Position numbers and translations under genes: made by a program
In this document: positions 1 through 8,109 of the stretch, in pieces
How positions within the stretch are numbered: the first letter of the stretch is position 1
How the letters are laid out: each line of letters opens with the position of its first letter
Assembly: GCA_045809745.1 (NCBI GenBank)
Contig: JBJMXE010000062.1
Location: forward strand, 1-27,118
Source of the DNA: DATFCK01 sp045809745
GTDB lineage: Bacteria > Verrucomicrobiota > Verrucomicrobiia > Chthoniobacterales > UBA10450
Direction of reading: 5' to 3'
Length of the DNA: 27,118 bases
Notes under the pieces: generated by a model
Told to the model about the DNA's origin: nothing
Seen by the model: only the letters and a program-made list of their open reading frames with translations
Databases searched by the model: none

Positions 1-333
1 AACGTAGTAGGGCGTCGATGTTCTCGCGAAGCGCTGCCACACCGCAAAACCGGGATGTTGCCACAGTCCGTTCACGATCACGCGATCATAGTTGCCGCCG
101 TTGTCAGCCAGCCATTTGCTCAAGTTAGCCGAATATCGGTAACTCGTTAGTCCAGATCCGGTCGGATGAACGCGAACATCGATCGAACGGAGCCATACCG
201 CGGATGGCGGGTCCACGGCAACGATCTCTACGTCGTGGCCGCGCTTTATTAGGCCGCGGCTTAGAGCAAGCATTGCAGGAGCGACCCCGCCGACGCTCGG
301 GTCCAACGTCGGGATGACCTGCAGGATCCTCAC
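1..333 (-). CDS. Glycosyltransferase family 4, N-terminal part (partial, runs off window)
   Basis: Only the first 111 codons are in the window. The protein begins VRILQVIPTLDPSVGG and continues with AMLALSRGLIKRGHDVEIVA. This is the usual opening of GT-B fold GT4 enzymes: a beta strand, then a Gly-rich turn that contacts the acceptor, then the first Rossmann helix. The catalytic, nucleotide-sugar-binding C-terminal half lies outside. The start is a GTG at 333, in frame one codon after the TAA of the upstream acyltransferase gene (337-339), so nothing longer is possible. The tight spacing places it at the distal end of the EPS operon. The sugar specificity cannot be read. The family call is good; the exact role is inferred from context. 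Confidence 0.8.
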   Translation of the reverse strand, partial: MRILQVIPTLDPSVGGVAPAMLALSRGLIKRGHDVEIVAVDPPSAVWLRSIDVRVHPTGSGLTSYRYSANLSKWLADNGGNYDRVIVNGLWQHPGFAVWQRFARTSTPYYV

Positions 334-336
334 CGG

Positions 337-1002
337 TTAAATCACGAAACCCTTGGTTCGGTGGAAGTAGGCGTAATTCGCATCCAGCTTCTTCACTGGC
401 CGCGCCGGAACTCCGCCATAGAGCTGGTGCGTTTCACTGAAACTGCGGTTCAGCAACGACTTGGCGCCGAGCACCGAATAATCCGGCAGCGCGCTGCCGG
501 GCAACAAGACTGAGTTCGTCCCCACGAAACAATACTCTCCAATCCGCACCGGCGCCGAGCTCTGACGATTGCGTTCGAGATCGATGCTATGTGTCAAAAT
601 CTGCGACTGAAACCCGGCCATCGTGGTAAACCGACCGATCACTACTGAATTGGTGCAATCAATCAGATGGCGGTGAGTAATGGCGGAATGTTCCTCCAGG
701 ATCAATTCTGGTCGACGATCGGTCTCTTCCGCGAAGTGTGCGGAGCCGCCGAGCGGGAAACCAGTGATCCAATTACCTCTGCCGATCTGGGCGTGCGCCT
801 TCAGGTGCAACCGATCAAGACCCTTGCAGACAGTGAAGTGGCCAATCTGAGTTCCCTCTTCCATGACCAGATGCGTTGGAGAAAGCCAGCACAGCCCCAG
901 GCGGCATGAGGGATGTATTTCATAGCCAAACTGCGACTGCAGGAATGAGCGGCGAACCGACCATGGCAAGAAGACGCTGAGCAACTGTAACAGAAGGTTC
1001 AT
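337..1002 (-). CDS. Left-handed beta-helix (hexapeptide) acyltransferase, WcaF/NodL-like
   Basis: A 221-residue protein with imperfect hexapeptide repeats from about residue 47 to 185, for example IGEYCFVGTNSVLLPGSALP near 154-173. It closes with GGVPARPVKK (196-205), the typical end of the WcaF/LpxA-like O-acetyltransferase domain. Candidate catalytic histidines are H110, H112 and H138. Family members move an acetyl group from acetyl-CoA to a sugar hydroxyl, so this probably decorates the EPS repeat unit in the cytoplasm. The reading frame stays open to 1263, but that part only shadows the neighbouring glycosyltransferase. The ATG at 1002 overlaps that gene's TGA as ATGA and starts a sensible N-terminus (MNLLLQLLSVFLPW). 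The donor and acceptor are unknown. Confidence 0.82.
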   Translation of the reverse strand: MNLLLQLLSVFLPWSVRRSFLQSQFGYEIHPSCRLGLCWLSPTHLVMEEGTQIGHFTVCKGLDRLHLKAHAQIGRGNWITGFPLGGSAHFAEETDRRPELILEEHSAITHRHLIDCTNSVVIGRFTTMAGFQSQILTHSIDLERNRQSSAPVRIGEYCFVGTNSVLLPGSALPDYSVLGAKSLLNRSFSETHQLYGGVPARPVKKLDANYAYFHRTKGFVI

Positions 1003-2129
1003 ACCGATGCTCCTAACTTCCGGTAAATCGCGGCGTACTCGTCGATCATGCGGCTCGTCGAAAACCGGCGCGCGTTCGACAGACTTTTCTCCGCCCATCT
1101 GCTCCGCTCGGCTGGATTCATCAGTCGCAGAAGATCGGCCGCGAACCCGGCTTCGTCTTCGACCGGATGCAGCAATGCAGCGTCGCCACCGACTTCGGGC
1201 AGCGGACCGGAATTTGAGCTGATGACAGGGCAGCCGCAGGCCTGCGCCTCGATAACCGGCCAACCGAAGCCTTCGAATCGCGACGGATACACCAGCGCGA
1301 GGGCCTTATTATATAGAGCCTCCAGCAGCTCGTTACTCAGATTACTGACTTGCACGACCCGATCGCCAATTCCGAGACGGGTGGCGAGCTGCTTCAGATC
1401 GCGGCTTAACGGTTCGCCGGCAAACACGATTTGACCTTTCCATTGTTCTTGAATGGTCGCGATGATCCGAAGGACGGCATCGCGGTTTTTGCGTCTAAGG
1501 TTCGATCCGACATGTAGTGCAAACGGCTGGGCAAGATCGAGTGATGGCAATTCGGCCAGCCGCGATGTCGCTTCCGAATCTGAAATCGGGTGATATGGAT
1601 AACTTAGGCCTAACGGAACCATATTCACCCATTGGCCCGAATTATCTTCGCCTAACAATCGATTCGCGTCAGTGGCCGTGGCCTCGGAATCGCAGACGAT
1701 CGCTTCGGCTTTTCGCAAGCCGATCAAAATCCATCTCTGCAGGAGCCGGCCGGCGAATGTCGCCGGACAATCGGTCTCTTCTCCCAACCCGCCCCGAACG
1801 GCCAGCAGATCGTGACAGGTAACAACGACTGGGGCCGGGCGACATTTATTCACATAGACAGCGTTGGAGTGATCGCAAATATGAACAAGCGGCTGCTCGG
1901 TCGTCCGGATTCTCTTTCGGAGCTGATACGGAAAAAACAAATATTTGTCGATATAACCGAGCCACTTTTGAATGAACTGGCCAAAAAGCCGGACGTTTCC
2001 GAGGACCGGTTGCGGCACGACCAATTCCGCTTTGATGCCGCGCCCTGTCAGCCCCTCGAGCATCATCGCGCCGAAGCGCCGCATGCTTTGCTGTTGGTCG
2101 AGGGCGTAATTACCGAGCAACAGAACCAT
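999..2129 (-). CDS. Glycosyltransferase family 4
   Basis: A 376-residue GT-B enzyme. The C-terminal domain carries LHVGSNLRRKN (205-215), a donor-site loop, and the EX7E motif EGFGWPVIE (E286, E294), followed by GCPVISSNSGPLPEVGG. These mark a retaining GT4 enzyme that uses a nucleotide-sugar donor. The N-terminal part is poor in the usual GG loop but has VVVTCHDLLAVRGG near 101-114. The ATG at 2129 was chosen; it overlaps the end of the polymerase-like gene by 20 bases, and nine further codons upstream are open. The gene ends in a 4-base ATGA overlap with the acyltransferase, which suggests translational coupling. It probably adds one sugar to the lipid-linked repeat unit; which sugar is unknown. 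Confidence 0.88.
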   Translation of the reverse strand: MVLLLGNYALDQQQSMRRFGAMMLEGLTGRGIKAELVVPQPVLGNVRLFGQFIQKWLGYIDKYLFFPYQLRKRIRTTEQPLVHICDHSNAVYVNKCRPAPVVVTCHDLLAVRGGLGEETDCPATFAGRLLQRWILIGLRKAEAIVCDSEATATDANRLLGEDNSGQWVNMVPLGLSYPYHPISDSEATSRLAELPSLDLAQPFALHVGSNLRRKNRDAVLRIIATIQEQWKGQIVFAGEPLSRDLKQLATRLGIGDRVVQVSNLSNELLEALYNKALALVYPSRFEGFGWPVIEAQACGCPVISSNSGPLPEVGGDAALLHPVEDEAGFAADLLRLMNPAERSRWAEKSLSNARRFSTSRMIDEYAAIYRKLGASV

Positions 2130-3543
2130 TGTCTTGCTCGTGTAGCGGTGCAGCACCGTGCAGGCGTTCGGCGTAAGCAGACCGACCCCGGACGCGCTTC
2201 ACCGAAGCCTTCTCGGGGGCAGATGGCGGCGCCTCCGGAGTCATATCATCCTGCCGCATCGCTGCGACTGCGAGACCGGTTACGAAAACTGCGAACCCGA
2301 GAATTGTTGGCTGTCCAAGCTGACCATTCAGTAGCGGCAAACAGCTGGAGCTGAAAAGAAGCAGAGGCAGTACATTTCCCGCCAGAATCGACCTGATCGC
2401 TAGCCAGCCGATGCGCCCGACGAAGCAGAGCCGCCACAGAAGGAAAGCAATACCCAGGAGCGGTCCGTTCTCGAGGATGATACGCGGCCACTCGCCCTCC
2501 ATCAGAAGAAAGCCACTCTGGCCGACAAGTAACTTGGCACCGGCGTTTGTCCCTACGCCCAAGCCCCAGCCTAGAGCGGGCGCTCTCGGAATTACGAGCC
2601 ATGCGTCTTGGAACGTTGAGAGCGAACGCGAGATAAGATCCTGCGGAATGGATTGCTCGGTCGCTTCGGCAACTTCGGAAAATCGAGTTGATAACACCTC
2701 TGCGCCTTCGCGGAAGATGGGGGTTCGGCTAACGATGAGTCCCAGCACGACAACCGCGAGCAGGATCTGGCCAAACCGATTCAGCACCTTGGGCCTGAGA
2801 AACACTACCAACAACAACGAACCAACGACTACGGCACAAGCGCCAACAACCGATCGGCTGCCCGAAACCGAGATGCCGATAATCAGCGCGGCGCCGGCAA
2901 GCACTAATACCCATTTCTTATACACACCGGGATTCAGCAGTGCCCAAACGATGTAACCGGTGGCCAGGGAAAAATAAGCGACCACGCCGATCACAAATGA
3001 AAATGGCCCGGCAGTTCGAACCTTTCCCATGGACGACATCAACATTTCGCCTTCGCCGCCGGCAGTCTTGTTAACGAACGCATCCGGACCCGCGCGAAAC
3101 TGGGCCACCATCAAAACGGTTATGGGAATCAGCAGGATCAGCGTCCACCAGCCTATCCGTTTGATGTCATCGGCGGTGAACACCTGCCCGATGACGAACA
3201 CCAGTGGCAGATGGAAAAAATTCGCATGAATCCCGTAAACCGTGACCGCGGTAATGTATTGCGGGGCTACGTAGTCCCACAATTGGAAGAAGGTGGCCAT
3301 GGTGTCGAGACACGCGAGAATGACCAATGTGACGACCCACACGTTCCAGGGAAACACTCGAGCCCGGAATGACAGCAAGTAAATCGCAAGAACAACCGGG
3401 TCGCGGATGACCAAAAGCGGAGTCGATAGCTCCGGCACCACCCATTTTCGCAGCGCTCCTTCAATCAGAAGCAGCCAGAAGTACACCCAAATCAATCGTC
3501 GGATGTAGCGCCTGGGCTTCTCTGCCGGGTCGATTAAGCTCAT
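2110..3543 (-). CDS. O-antigen ligase / Wzy-type polymerase family membrane protein
   Basis: A 477-residue polytopic membrane protein with about ten hydrophobic segments (for example 18-35, 46-60, 66-85, 109-121, 132-149, 180-203, 211-225, 232-250, 259-271, 363-377 and 411-429). It carries SGSRSVVG (227-234) and GWGLGVG (325-331), followed by E350 and ILENG near 356-360. This arrangement is seen in Wzy_C/O-antigen-ligase proteins, where periplasmic loops hold Arg and Glu residues needed for polymerisation. In a Wzx/Wzy cluster the expected role is to polymerise undecaprenyl-linked repeat units at the periplasmic face; ligation cannot be excluded from sequence. The last ~45 residues are a charged cytosolic tail. 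The ATG overlaps the upstream GT4 stop as ATGA. Confidence 0.85.
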   Translation of the reverse strand: MSLIDPAEKPRRYIRRLIWVYFWLLLIEGALRKWVVPELSTPLLVIRDPVVLAIYLLSFRARVFPWNVWVVTLVILACLDTMATFFQLWDYVAPQYITAVTVYGIHANFFHLPLVFVIGQVFTADDIKRIGWWTLILLIPITVLMVAQFRAGPDAFVNKTAGGEGEMLMSSMGKVRTAGPFSFVIGVVAYFSLATGYIVWALLNPGVYKKWVLVLAGAALIIGISVSGSRSVVGACAVVVGSLLLVVFLRPKVLNRFGQILLAVVVLGLIVSRTPIFREGAEVLSTRFSEVAEATEQSIPQDLISRSLSTFQDAWLVIPRAPALGWGLGVGTNAGAKLLVGQSGFLLMEGEWPRIILENGPLLGIAFLLWRLCFVGRIGWLAIRSILAGNVLPLLLFSSSCLPLLNGQLGQPTILGFAVFVTGLAVAAMRQDDMTPEAPPSAPEKASVKRVRGRSAYAERLHGAAPLHEQDNGSVAR

Positions 3544-4772
3544 TGGTGTATCAGCTCCCGGAGCGCGGCAACGACCTTCTCACCATAGGCGCGCCAGGTT
3601 AGCTCCCGGGCGCGGGTTTGCGCTGCAATACCCATGCCAGCGATCTGCTCGCGATTTGAGACAAACCAGGTAATCCGCTCTGCGATAGCCTCGGGCGACC
3701 GAACTGGAACCAAAAAACCGGTCTCCCCGTTCACGATCAGGTCGTCCGCCCCGGCATTGGCCGTAGCGATGACCGGCAGACCGCAGGCCATGGCTTCCTG
3801 CTGAACGAGGGCGCGTCCTTCCACGATCGAAGGCAAAACCAGCAGATCACAGCTTTGCATAAGGCTCAAAACTTCGGTGTGCGGGCGGGGCGGTTCGTAA
3901 ACGAAATCGGCAAACTGCCGGTACCAGTTCAACGGACGCAATAACGAACCCATCACGATTAGTTCAATGGTTTTCGTATTGAGCAGCTTGATGGCGAGAA
4001 ACAGGTCGGCCAGGCCTTTCCGCTGCGACATCGTACCGGCGAACAAAACCCGCAGCGGCCGGTAGGACATTTTTTCGGTAACAGCCGTGCCTAAATCCAC
4101 GGTCGGCGAACCGAATGGCACAACCAAACACCGGCGGCCACCAAGTTCCTCCGGAGGCAATGAACTTCGCACAAATTCGCTTGGACAAATTACCAACTGC
4201 GCCAGCTCGAGTTCCCGAGTCTTCCGCGCGAGTTTCTGCTCCGAATCGCGAGTGGCTCCGAGGGTGGGCTCCCAGTCCGGATAGCGTTGTGCCTCTTCGC
4301 GAAGAAGCCTCTGACTGGTCTTCCAATACGCAATCGGCAGGTCATAGACGCGCCGAACATTCATGTCGCGAGCAACGGTGAACACCGCTTCCGCACAATC
4401 TTCATAAGCGTAAACCACTTTCAGGTCCTCGCCGTATGCACCTTTGCGCAAACACCGCGCAGCTTCTCGGTCAACGCCAGCCCAAACCTTATCGATGCTG
4501 GCCCAGCCGGTCTCATGTTCGGTTAGGCGACCGAGGCCGAAGGTCGAGGCAAGAAGGCGTACGCTTTCGCGAACTGGATGAATGTCGATTCTTTCGGCCG
4601 GCAATGGGTAATTTCGTCGAAGTTTGCCGCGGATGTGATCGCTCAGTGCCGGATACGAGGAGGTCGACCATCCGAGTGTGGTGACGAATCGACTTAACAG
4701 GCCTGCCTGTTCGAGCGCTTCCAAGACCGCGCGCACGTTCGCATTCCCAAATGGATGAACGAGCAGAACCAT
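3540..4772 (-). CDS. Glycosyltransferase family 4
   Basis: A 410-residue GT-B protein. It has VLFAGTMSQRKGLADL (242-257), the donor-phosphate loop of GT4 enzymes, and the EX7E motif EGRALVQQE (E318, E326), followed by ACGLPVIATANAGADDLI and NGETGFLVP. All hallmark positions are intact, so it should be catalytically active as a retaining transferase. The N-terminus (MVLLVHPFGNANVRAV) is an unusual opening without a GG loop. The ATG at 4772 lies 4 bases past the previous gene's stop. The gene ends in an ATGA overlap with the polymerase-like gene, so both are likely translated together. Donor and acceptor are unknown. Confidence 0.88.
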   Translation of the reverse strand: MVLLVHPFGNANVRAVLEALEQAGLLSRFVTTLGWSTSSYPALSDHIRGKLRRNYPLPAERIDIHPVRESVRLLASTFGLGRLTEHETGWASIDKVWAGVDREAARCLRKGAYGEDLKVVYAYEDCAEAVFTVARDMNVRRVYDLPIAYWKTSQRLLREEAQRYPDWEPTLGATRDSEQKLARKTRELELAQLVICPSEFVRSSLPPEELGGRRCLVVPFGSPTVDLGTAVTEKMSYRPLRVLFAGTMSQRKGLADLFLAIKLLNTKTIELIVMGSLLRPLNWYRQFADFVYEPPRPHTEVLSLMQSCDLLVLPSIVEGRALVQQEAMACGLPVIATANAGADDLIVNGETGFLVPVRSPEAIAERITWFVSNREQIAGMGIAAQTRARELTWRAYGEKVVAALRELIHQ

Positions 4773-4776
4773 GGAT

Positions 4777-5832
4777 TTATGTCAACGCCTCGTGGCGCAG
4801 GATACCACGATAAGACTCTGCATAAAAACTAAGAGGCACCATCTCGTTAGCCAAATCGCGCTTGGTAGCCGCCGCCCGGGCGGCATATTCATCAGCCGCC
4901 ATACGCGAAGCTTTCTCCAACAACTGAGTCAAGCCAGCGACATCACCGGGCTCGCACATCAACGCCTGGGCTCCGCCTGCTTCGGGCAGGCCGCCATCCC
5001 GAGTAATGACACACGGCACTCCGAGGTTTCTTGCTTCCAGAGCAGTCAAGCCGAGATCTTCATTGGTGTGTGGCGGCACCACGATCCAACGGGCGTTCCG
5101 CATGTATTTCGCCTTAGTGGCATCGTCCACAAATCCGGGTCGCTCGACATTGGTGAGGCCCAGACTCTGCAGCTGTGATTCAATCGCGGGTCGCAAAGGT
5201 CCGTCGCCAATCAGAACGAGCGGCCATCGATCACGATCCAGATCAGCGCGGGCGTAGGCCTCGACCAGCGTCTCCAGGCCTTTGTTTGCGATCCACCGTG
5301 CGAGGAACACAAAGCCGCGGCGATCGTCAGGTGCCGTCCATCCTTCCGGGAGTTTCGATGTGGTCGGCACCTTGCGACTGTTTTTGCGCGGTTGCGAGCC
5401 CTCCCACGTTTTCCAGACAAAATTAGAGTTGTACCAACGCGCGTCTGCGAGCCGCGCCGCCATTCGCCACAAGAACCGGTGCAGTGTCCATTGCCGGGGC
5501 ATGTAATTGTGAATCGTCAGTACGAGCGGTCGCCCGAATACCTTCGACAGGAACACGACATCGGGCGAAGCATTCTGAAGATGGACGATATCCGCCCATC
5601 GAATTGCTTCCGCGAGGCCCTTCCCAGCGCGGTCTACGAACAGGACCGGCTGGTTGGAAAGCATGTCACTGAATTCCCGCTGGAGAGAGAATCCTGCCAC
5701 CTTCTTGAAGCAGATCTTTACCTCGAAGTCCGATTCCCGCTGCACCGCATCGGCGACCGCCAATACAAACGCTTCGATCCCGCCGTAGGTGCCCTGGCAC
5801 GGACTAACGAGTAATAGCTTGTTCTGCTTCAA
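4777..5832 (-). CDS. Glycosyltransferase family 4
   Basis: A 351-residue GT-B enzyme. The N-terminus KLLLVSPCQGTYGGIEAFV (5-23) is the acceptor-side GG loop. FLARWIANKGLETLVEAY (176-193) is the donor loop, and EDLGLTALE (E258, E266) is the EX7E motif, followed by GVPCVITRDGGLPEAGG. A complete GT4 enzyme by length and motifs. The ATG at 5832 overlaps the 3' end of the preceding gene by 29 bases; no other good start fits before the GG loop, so the overlap appears real. It is expected to act in the cytoplasm on the EPS repeat unit. Sugar identity cannot be deduced. Confidence 0.88.
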   Translation of the reverse strand: MKQNKLLLVSPCQGTYGGIEAFVLAVADAVQRESDFEVKICFKKVAGFSLQREFSDMLSNQPVLFVDRAGKGLAEAIRWADIVHLQNASPDVVFLSKVFGRPLVLTIHNYMPRQWTLHRFLWRMAARLADARWYNSNFVWKTWEGSQPRKNSRKVPTTSKLPEGWTAPDDRRGFVFLARWIANKGLETLVEAYARADLDRDRWPLVLIGDGPLRPAIESQLQSLGLTNVERPGFVDDATKAKYMRNARWIVVPPHTNEDLGLTALEARNLGVPCVITRDGGLPEAGGAQALMCEPGDVAGLTQLLEKASRMAADEYAARAAATKRDLANEMVPLSFYAESYRGILRHEALT

Positions 5833-6910
5833 TCAGGGTTCCGATTCGCAAAGCCTGCCCAATTTGTCGAGCGATAACAACCCAGGACGAGTTTTCCTTT
5901 TGCCAAATGCACAGACATTGAGCTCTGCGGTCCAGCTCGTCATCGCCAATATCACCAAGGAGTTCATCCGGCGAGACCAGCCAACAGGCCGGCGGCGGTT
6001 TGGCTGAATCCGCAAACCGGGCAATGATCCTGAGCTCATGCGCGGCGCAGGCCATGAACGAACCCGATTTAGTGCAGCTCAACTCGTTTTGGCCGAAAAT
6101 ACCGAACGACGCTGATGATAAGATTTCGGAGCATGATTGTTCGGACTGTGGGCCATGCTGCAGAAATCCACCGGATAAATTCAGGTTTTGAAGAAGGCCA
6201 CGCTCTTCGGCTTGGGCGGCCATATCGGTCCCCTGTCCGACCGTAACGATTTTGGAGAGCCGCCCCGCTTCAGCAAGCATCGCGAGGCTCCGTTGCATCA
6301 CTTCGAGGGCGCGAACCCTCGTCGGCAGCAATCCGAACAGCGCGGCGCAGCCACGTTCTCGCGGGATCTGCCCGGCGTCGACCCGAGCGATGTTTGAACC
6401 GACCGGAAGAACCTGAACTGAAGCAGCGGGGCAAAGGTTATTGAGATGTTCGGCCTGGCTCGCGGTGGTAGTAAAAACGGCGTCGCACACGTTAAGCAGC
6501 CGCTTCAATCCGCGACGATGAAGAAACTGCACGGCGAAGTTCTTGTTCGTGATCGGCCATATCGTCCAGATCTCGTGGAACATCACCACCAGCCGCCCGG
6601 CGCCGCATTTTCTCCAGTCTACCAGTGCGCGAAGCAAGTCGCGCGGGTAGCCTAACCGATCGAAACCGTAGGCACTATATTGAACAAACAGGGTCCCGTT
6701 CGCAATGGGAAGCTGATCGAGAATACCCCGATAATCGGAGCCAAGCTGCCTCACGTTCCATGGCGACCCAGCGAGCCTCTGAGGCTCAGCCGTAACAAGG
6801 GTGACTGGCCGCGTCAGATGCCACTGCCGCAGCAGTGCCGCTGTATGATCCGCCAGCCCACCGCGCCCCGGTGAAATCTCCGGAGTAATTATGAACAGCT
6901 CAGACGTCAC
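5804..6910 (-). CDS. Divergent GT4-like glycosyltransferase, paralogue A
   Basis: A 368-residue protein with a GT4-type N-terminus, ELFIITPEISPGRGGLADHT (residues 4-23), and a weak C-terminal Rossmann half. It is clearly related to the next gene upstream. Shared blocks are MFHEIW (110-115), the PITNK..HRRGLKRLL region (119-139), LPVGSNIARV (168-177) and TKSGSFMACAAHE (280-292). The usual EX7E motif is not visible; that place holds the KSGSFMA..AH block. The start chosen is GTG at 6910: it gives the same short lead before the first beta strand as the paralogue and overlaps that gene's end by 11 bases. The frame is open further upstream, but that part lies inside the neighbour. It probably builds the repeat unit, but activity is uncertain because of the missing motif. 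Confidence 0.72.
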   Translation of the reverse strand: MTSELFIITPEISPGRGGLADHTAALLRQWHLTRPVTLVTAEPQRLAGSPWNVRQLGSDYRGILDQLPIANGTLFVQYSAYGFDRLGYPRDLLRALVDWRKCGAGRLVVMFHEIWTIWPITNKNFAVQFLHRRGLKRLLNVCDAVFTTTASQAEHLNNLCPAASVQVLPVGSNIARVDAGQIPRERGCAALFGLLPTRVRALEVMQRSLAMLAEAGRLSKIVTVGQGTDMAAQAEERGLLQNLNLSGGFLQHGPQSEQSCSEILSSASFGIFGQNELSCTKSGSFMACAAHELRIIARFADSAKPPPACWLVSPDELLGDIGDDELDRRAQCLCIWQKENSSWVVIARQIGQALRIGTLIEAEQAITR

Positions 6911-7994
6911 GTTGGTGCAATTCTGAAAAAAGATCCGCCACCTGCCGCGCCAACACATTCCAATCAGCATTGGAATCGTACCAATGCTTCGCCGCATTGG
7001 TTCTCGCCTGAATCTCAGCGTCGGAAATTTTACCGACCTCCTCGGGAGCAACACTCCACGACAGCGGCTCAGAATTTCTTTCAGCTTTCGCGATCACGGC
7101 GCATCGATGAGCAAGGAATGCCATCAAACTTGAAGATTTACTCCACGTCGCCGCGTCCGCGGGGCTCAGGGCGAATTCCGCCGTGGAAAGTAACTCCGAG
7201 ATGCGTTCCGGCGGAAGTTCGCCGTGCACAATCACATGCCCGGTTAGGCCGAGCGACGCAATCACCGCGTTTGCGCGGGCATCAAATTTTGAGTCCTGGA
7301 CGCCGATGACATGGAGCTTCGTCAGTAATCCGTTCCGCTGCCATGTTTGTAACTCGTTCGCGAATCTTTCGAGTGTCTGCCATCGCCCGTAAGGCAATCC
7401 GAAGACTACAAACTCGGTACGGATTCGTTTGGCTTGGAAATTCTGCACCGGCCGAATATTTGAAGACACGGGCAAACAACGAATGTCTTTCACGTCCGGG
7501 AATTTTTTTAGAGCGCGTACGTGGTCCTGACTATTGGTGACCACCACGTTGGCAAGCTTGGCGAGTTTCGCCGCCACTCTGCGGCTACATAGATTCACCC
7601 AGTAATGGCGATTGGTTACCGGCAATGAAGCAGGCAATTCATGAAAAAATATGACGAGGCGCGAATTGGGCGACTTGGTTTTCCACCTTCGCAACGCCGC
7701 GGGCAATCCAACAGGACAACCGAAGCGCTGAAATCCGCGACCGGCATAATGAAGCAAAACGTCAGCGCCGGCTGCGCCATCCAATGCCTCCTCGAGCGTG
7801 CGCCAATTACCGTTGAACGCCGTGACGTTGACCGATGCTGCGGCATCGGGTGGCTGCCGATCATCGACAACCAGGAAACGGTGCCATGATGTGTCTCCCG
7901 GCCAATCTCTGTCTAACAACCAGCTAAAGGTTCCGATTCCGCAAATCTGGGGCGGAAGACGAGTCGTAATGATGACCAGTGGCCGGCTTTGCAT
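6900..7994 (-). CDS. Divergent GT4-like glycosyltransferase, paralogue B
   Basis: A 364-residue protein from the chosen ATG at 7994. It opens RPLVIITTRLPPQICGIGTF (4-23), a GT4-like acceptor loop. Blocks shared with paralogue A are GFQRFGCP (87-94), FFHELP (116-121), PVTNRHYW..CSRRVAAKL (125-144), LPVSSNI (174-180), VFGLPYGRWQTLERF and SKSSSLMAFLAH (285-296). No EX7E is seen. The frame is open to ATGs at 8066, 8081 and 8111; the inner one is preferred because alignment with paralogue A puts the first beta strand directly after it, and it leaves 115 bases of divergent promoter space before the GT2 gene. The pair looks like a tandem duplication that diverged. Function beyond GT-B fold sugar transfer is inference. 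Confidence 0.72.
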   Translation of the reverse strand: MQSRPLVIITTRLPPQICGIGTFSWLLDRDWPGDTSWHRFLVVDDRQPPDAAASVNVTAFNGNWRTLEEALDGAAGADVLLHYAGRGFQRFGCPVGLPAALRRWKTKSPNSRLVIFFHELPASLPVTNRHYWVNLCSRRVAAKLAKLANVVVTNSQDHVRALKKFPDVKDIRCLPVSSNIRPVQNFQAKRIRTEFVVFGLPYGRWQTLERFANELQTWQRNGLLTKLHVIGVQDSKFDARANAVIASLGLTGHVIVHGELPPERISELLSTAEFALSPADAATWSKSSSLMAFLAHRCAVIAKAERNSEPLSWSVAPEEVGKISDAEIQARTNAAKHWYDSNADWNVLARQVADLFSELHQRDV

Positions 7995-8109
7995 CAATGG
8001 CGGAACGTGTAGTAATTGACCGGAATGTCCCACGTACTGTCGATTCGTTTCCACCGACAGGTACATCCCGTTCTTCGACATGTCGCCCAATCTTTCCACT
8101 AGCGATTTC
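7995..8109. promoter_or_regulatory. Divergent intergenic region between GT4-like and GT2 genes
   Basis: These 115 bases separate the divergent starts at 7994 (minus) and 8110 (plus), so promoters for both directions are expected here. A TTGACC at 8016-8021 resembles a -35 box for the plus strand, but no convincing -10 follows at the right distance. The position rests on the start choices; if the minus gene starts at 8066 or 8111 the space shrinks or vanishes. Confidence 0.3.

Noticed and set aside
337..1263. Longer acyltransferase beginning near 1263
   Set aside because: The extra 87 residues are Arg/Ser-rich and overlap the conserved C-terminus of the neighbouring GT4; the ATG at 1002 gives a normal family N-terminus and an ATGA coupling.
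8016..8021. TTGACC as a -35 box for the GT2 gene
   Set aside because: No -10-like hexamer lies 16-18 bases downstream, so the promoter could not be supported.
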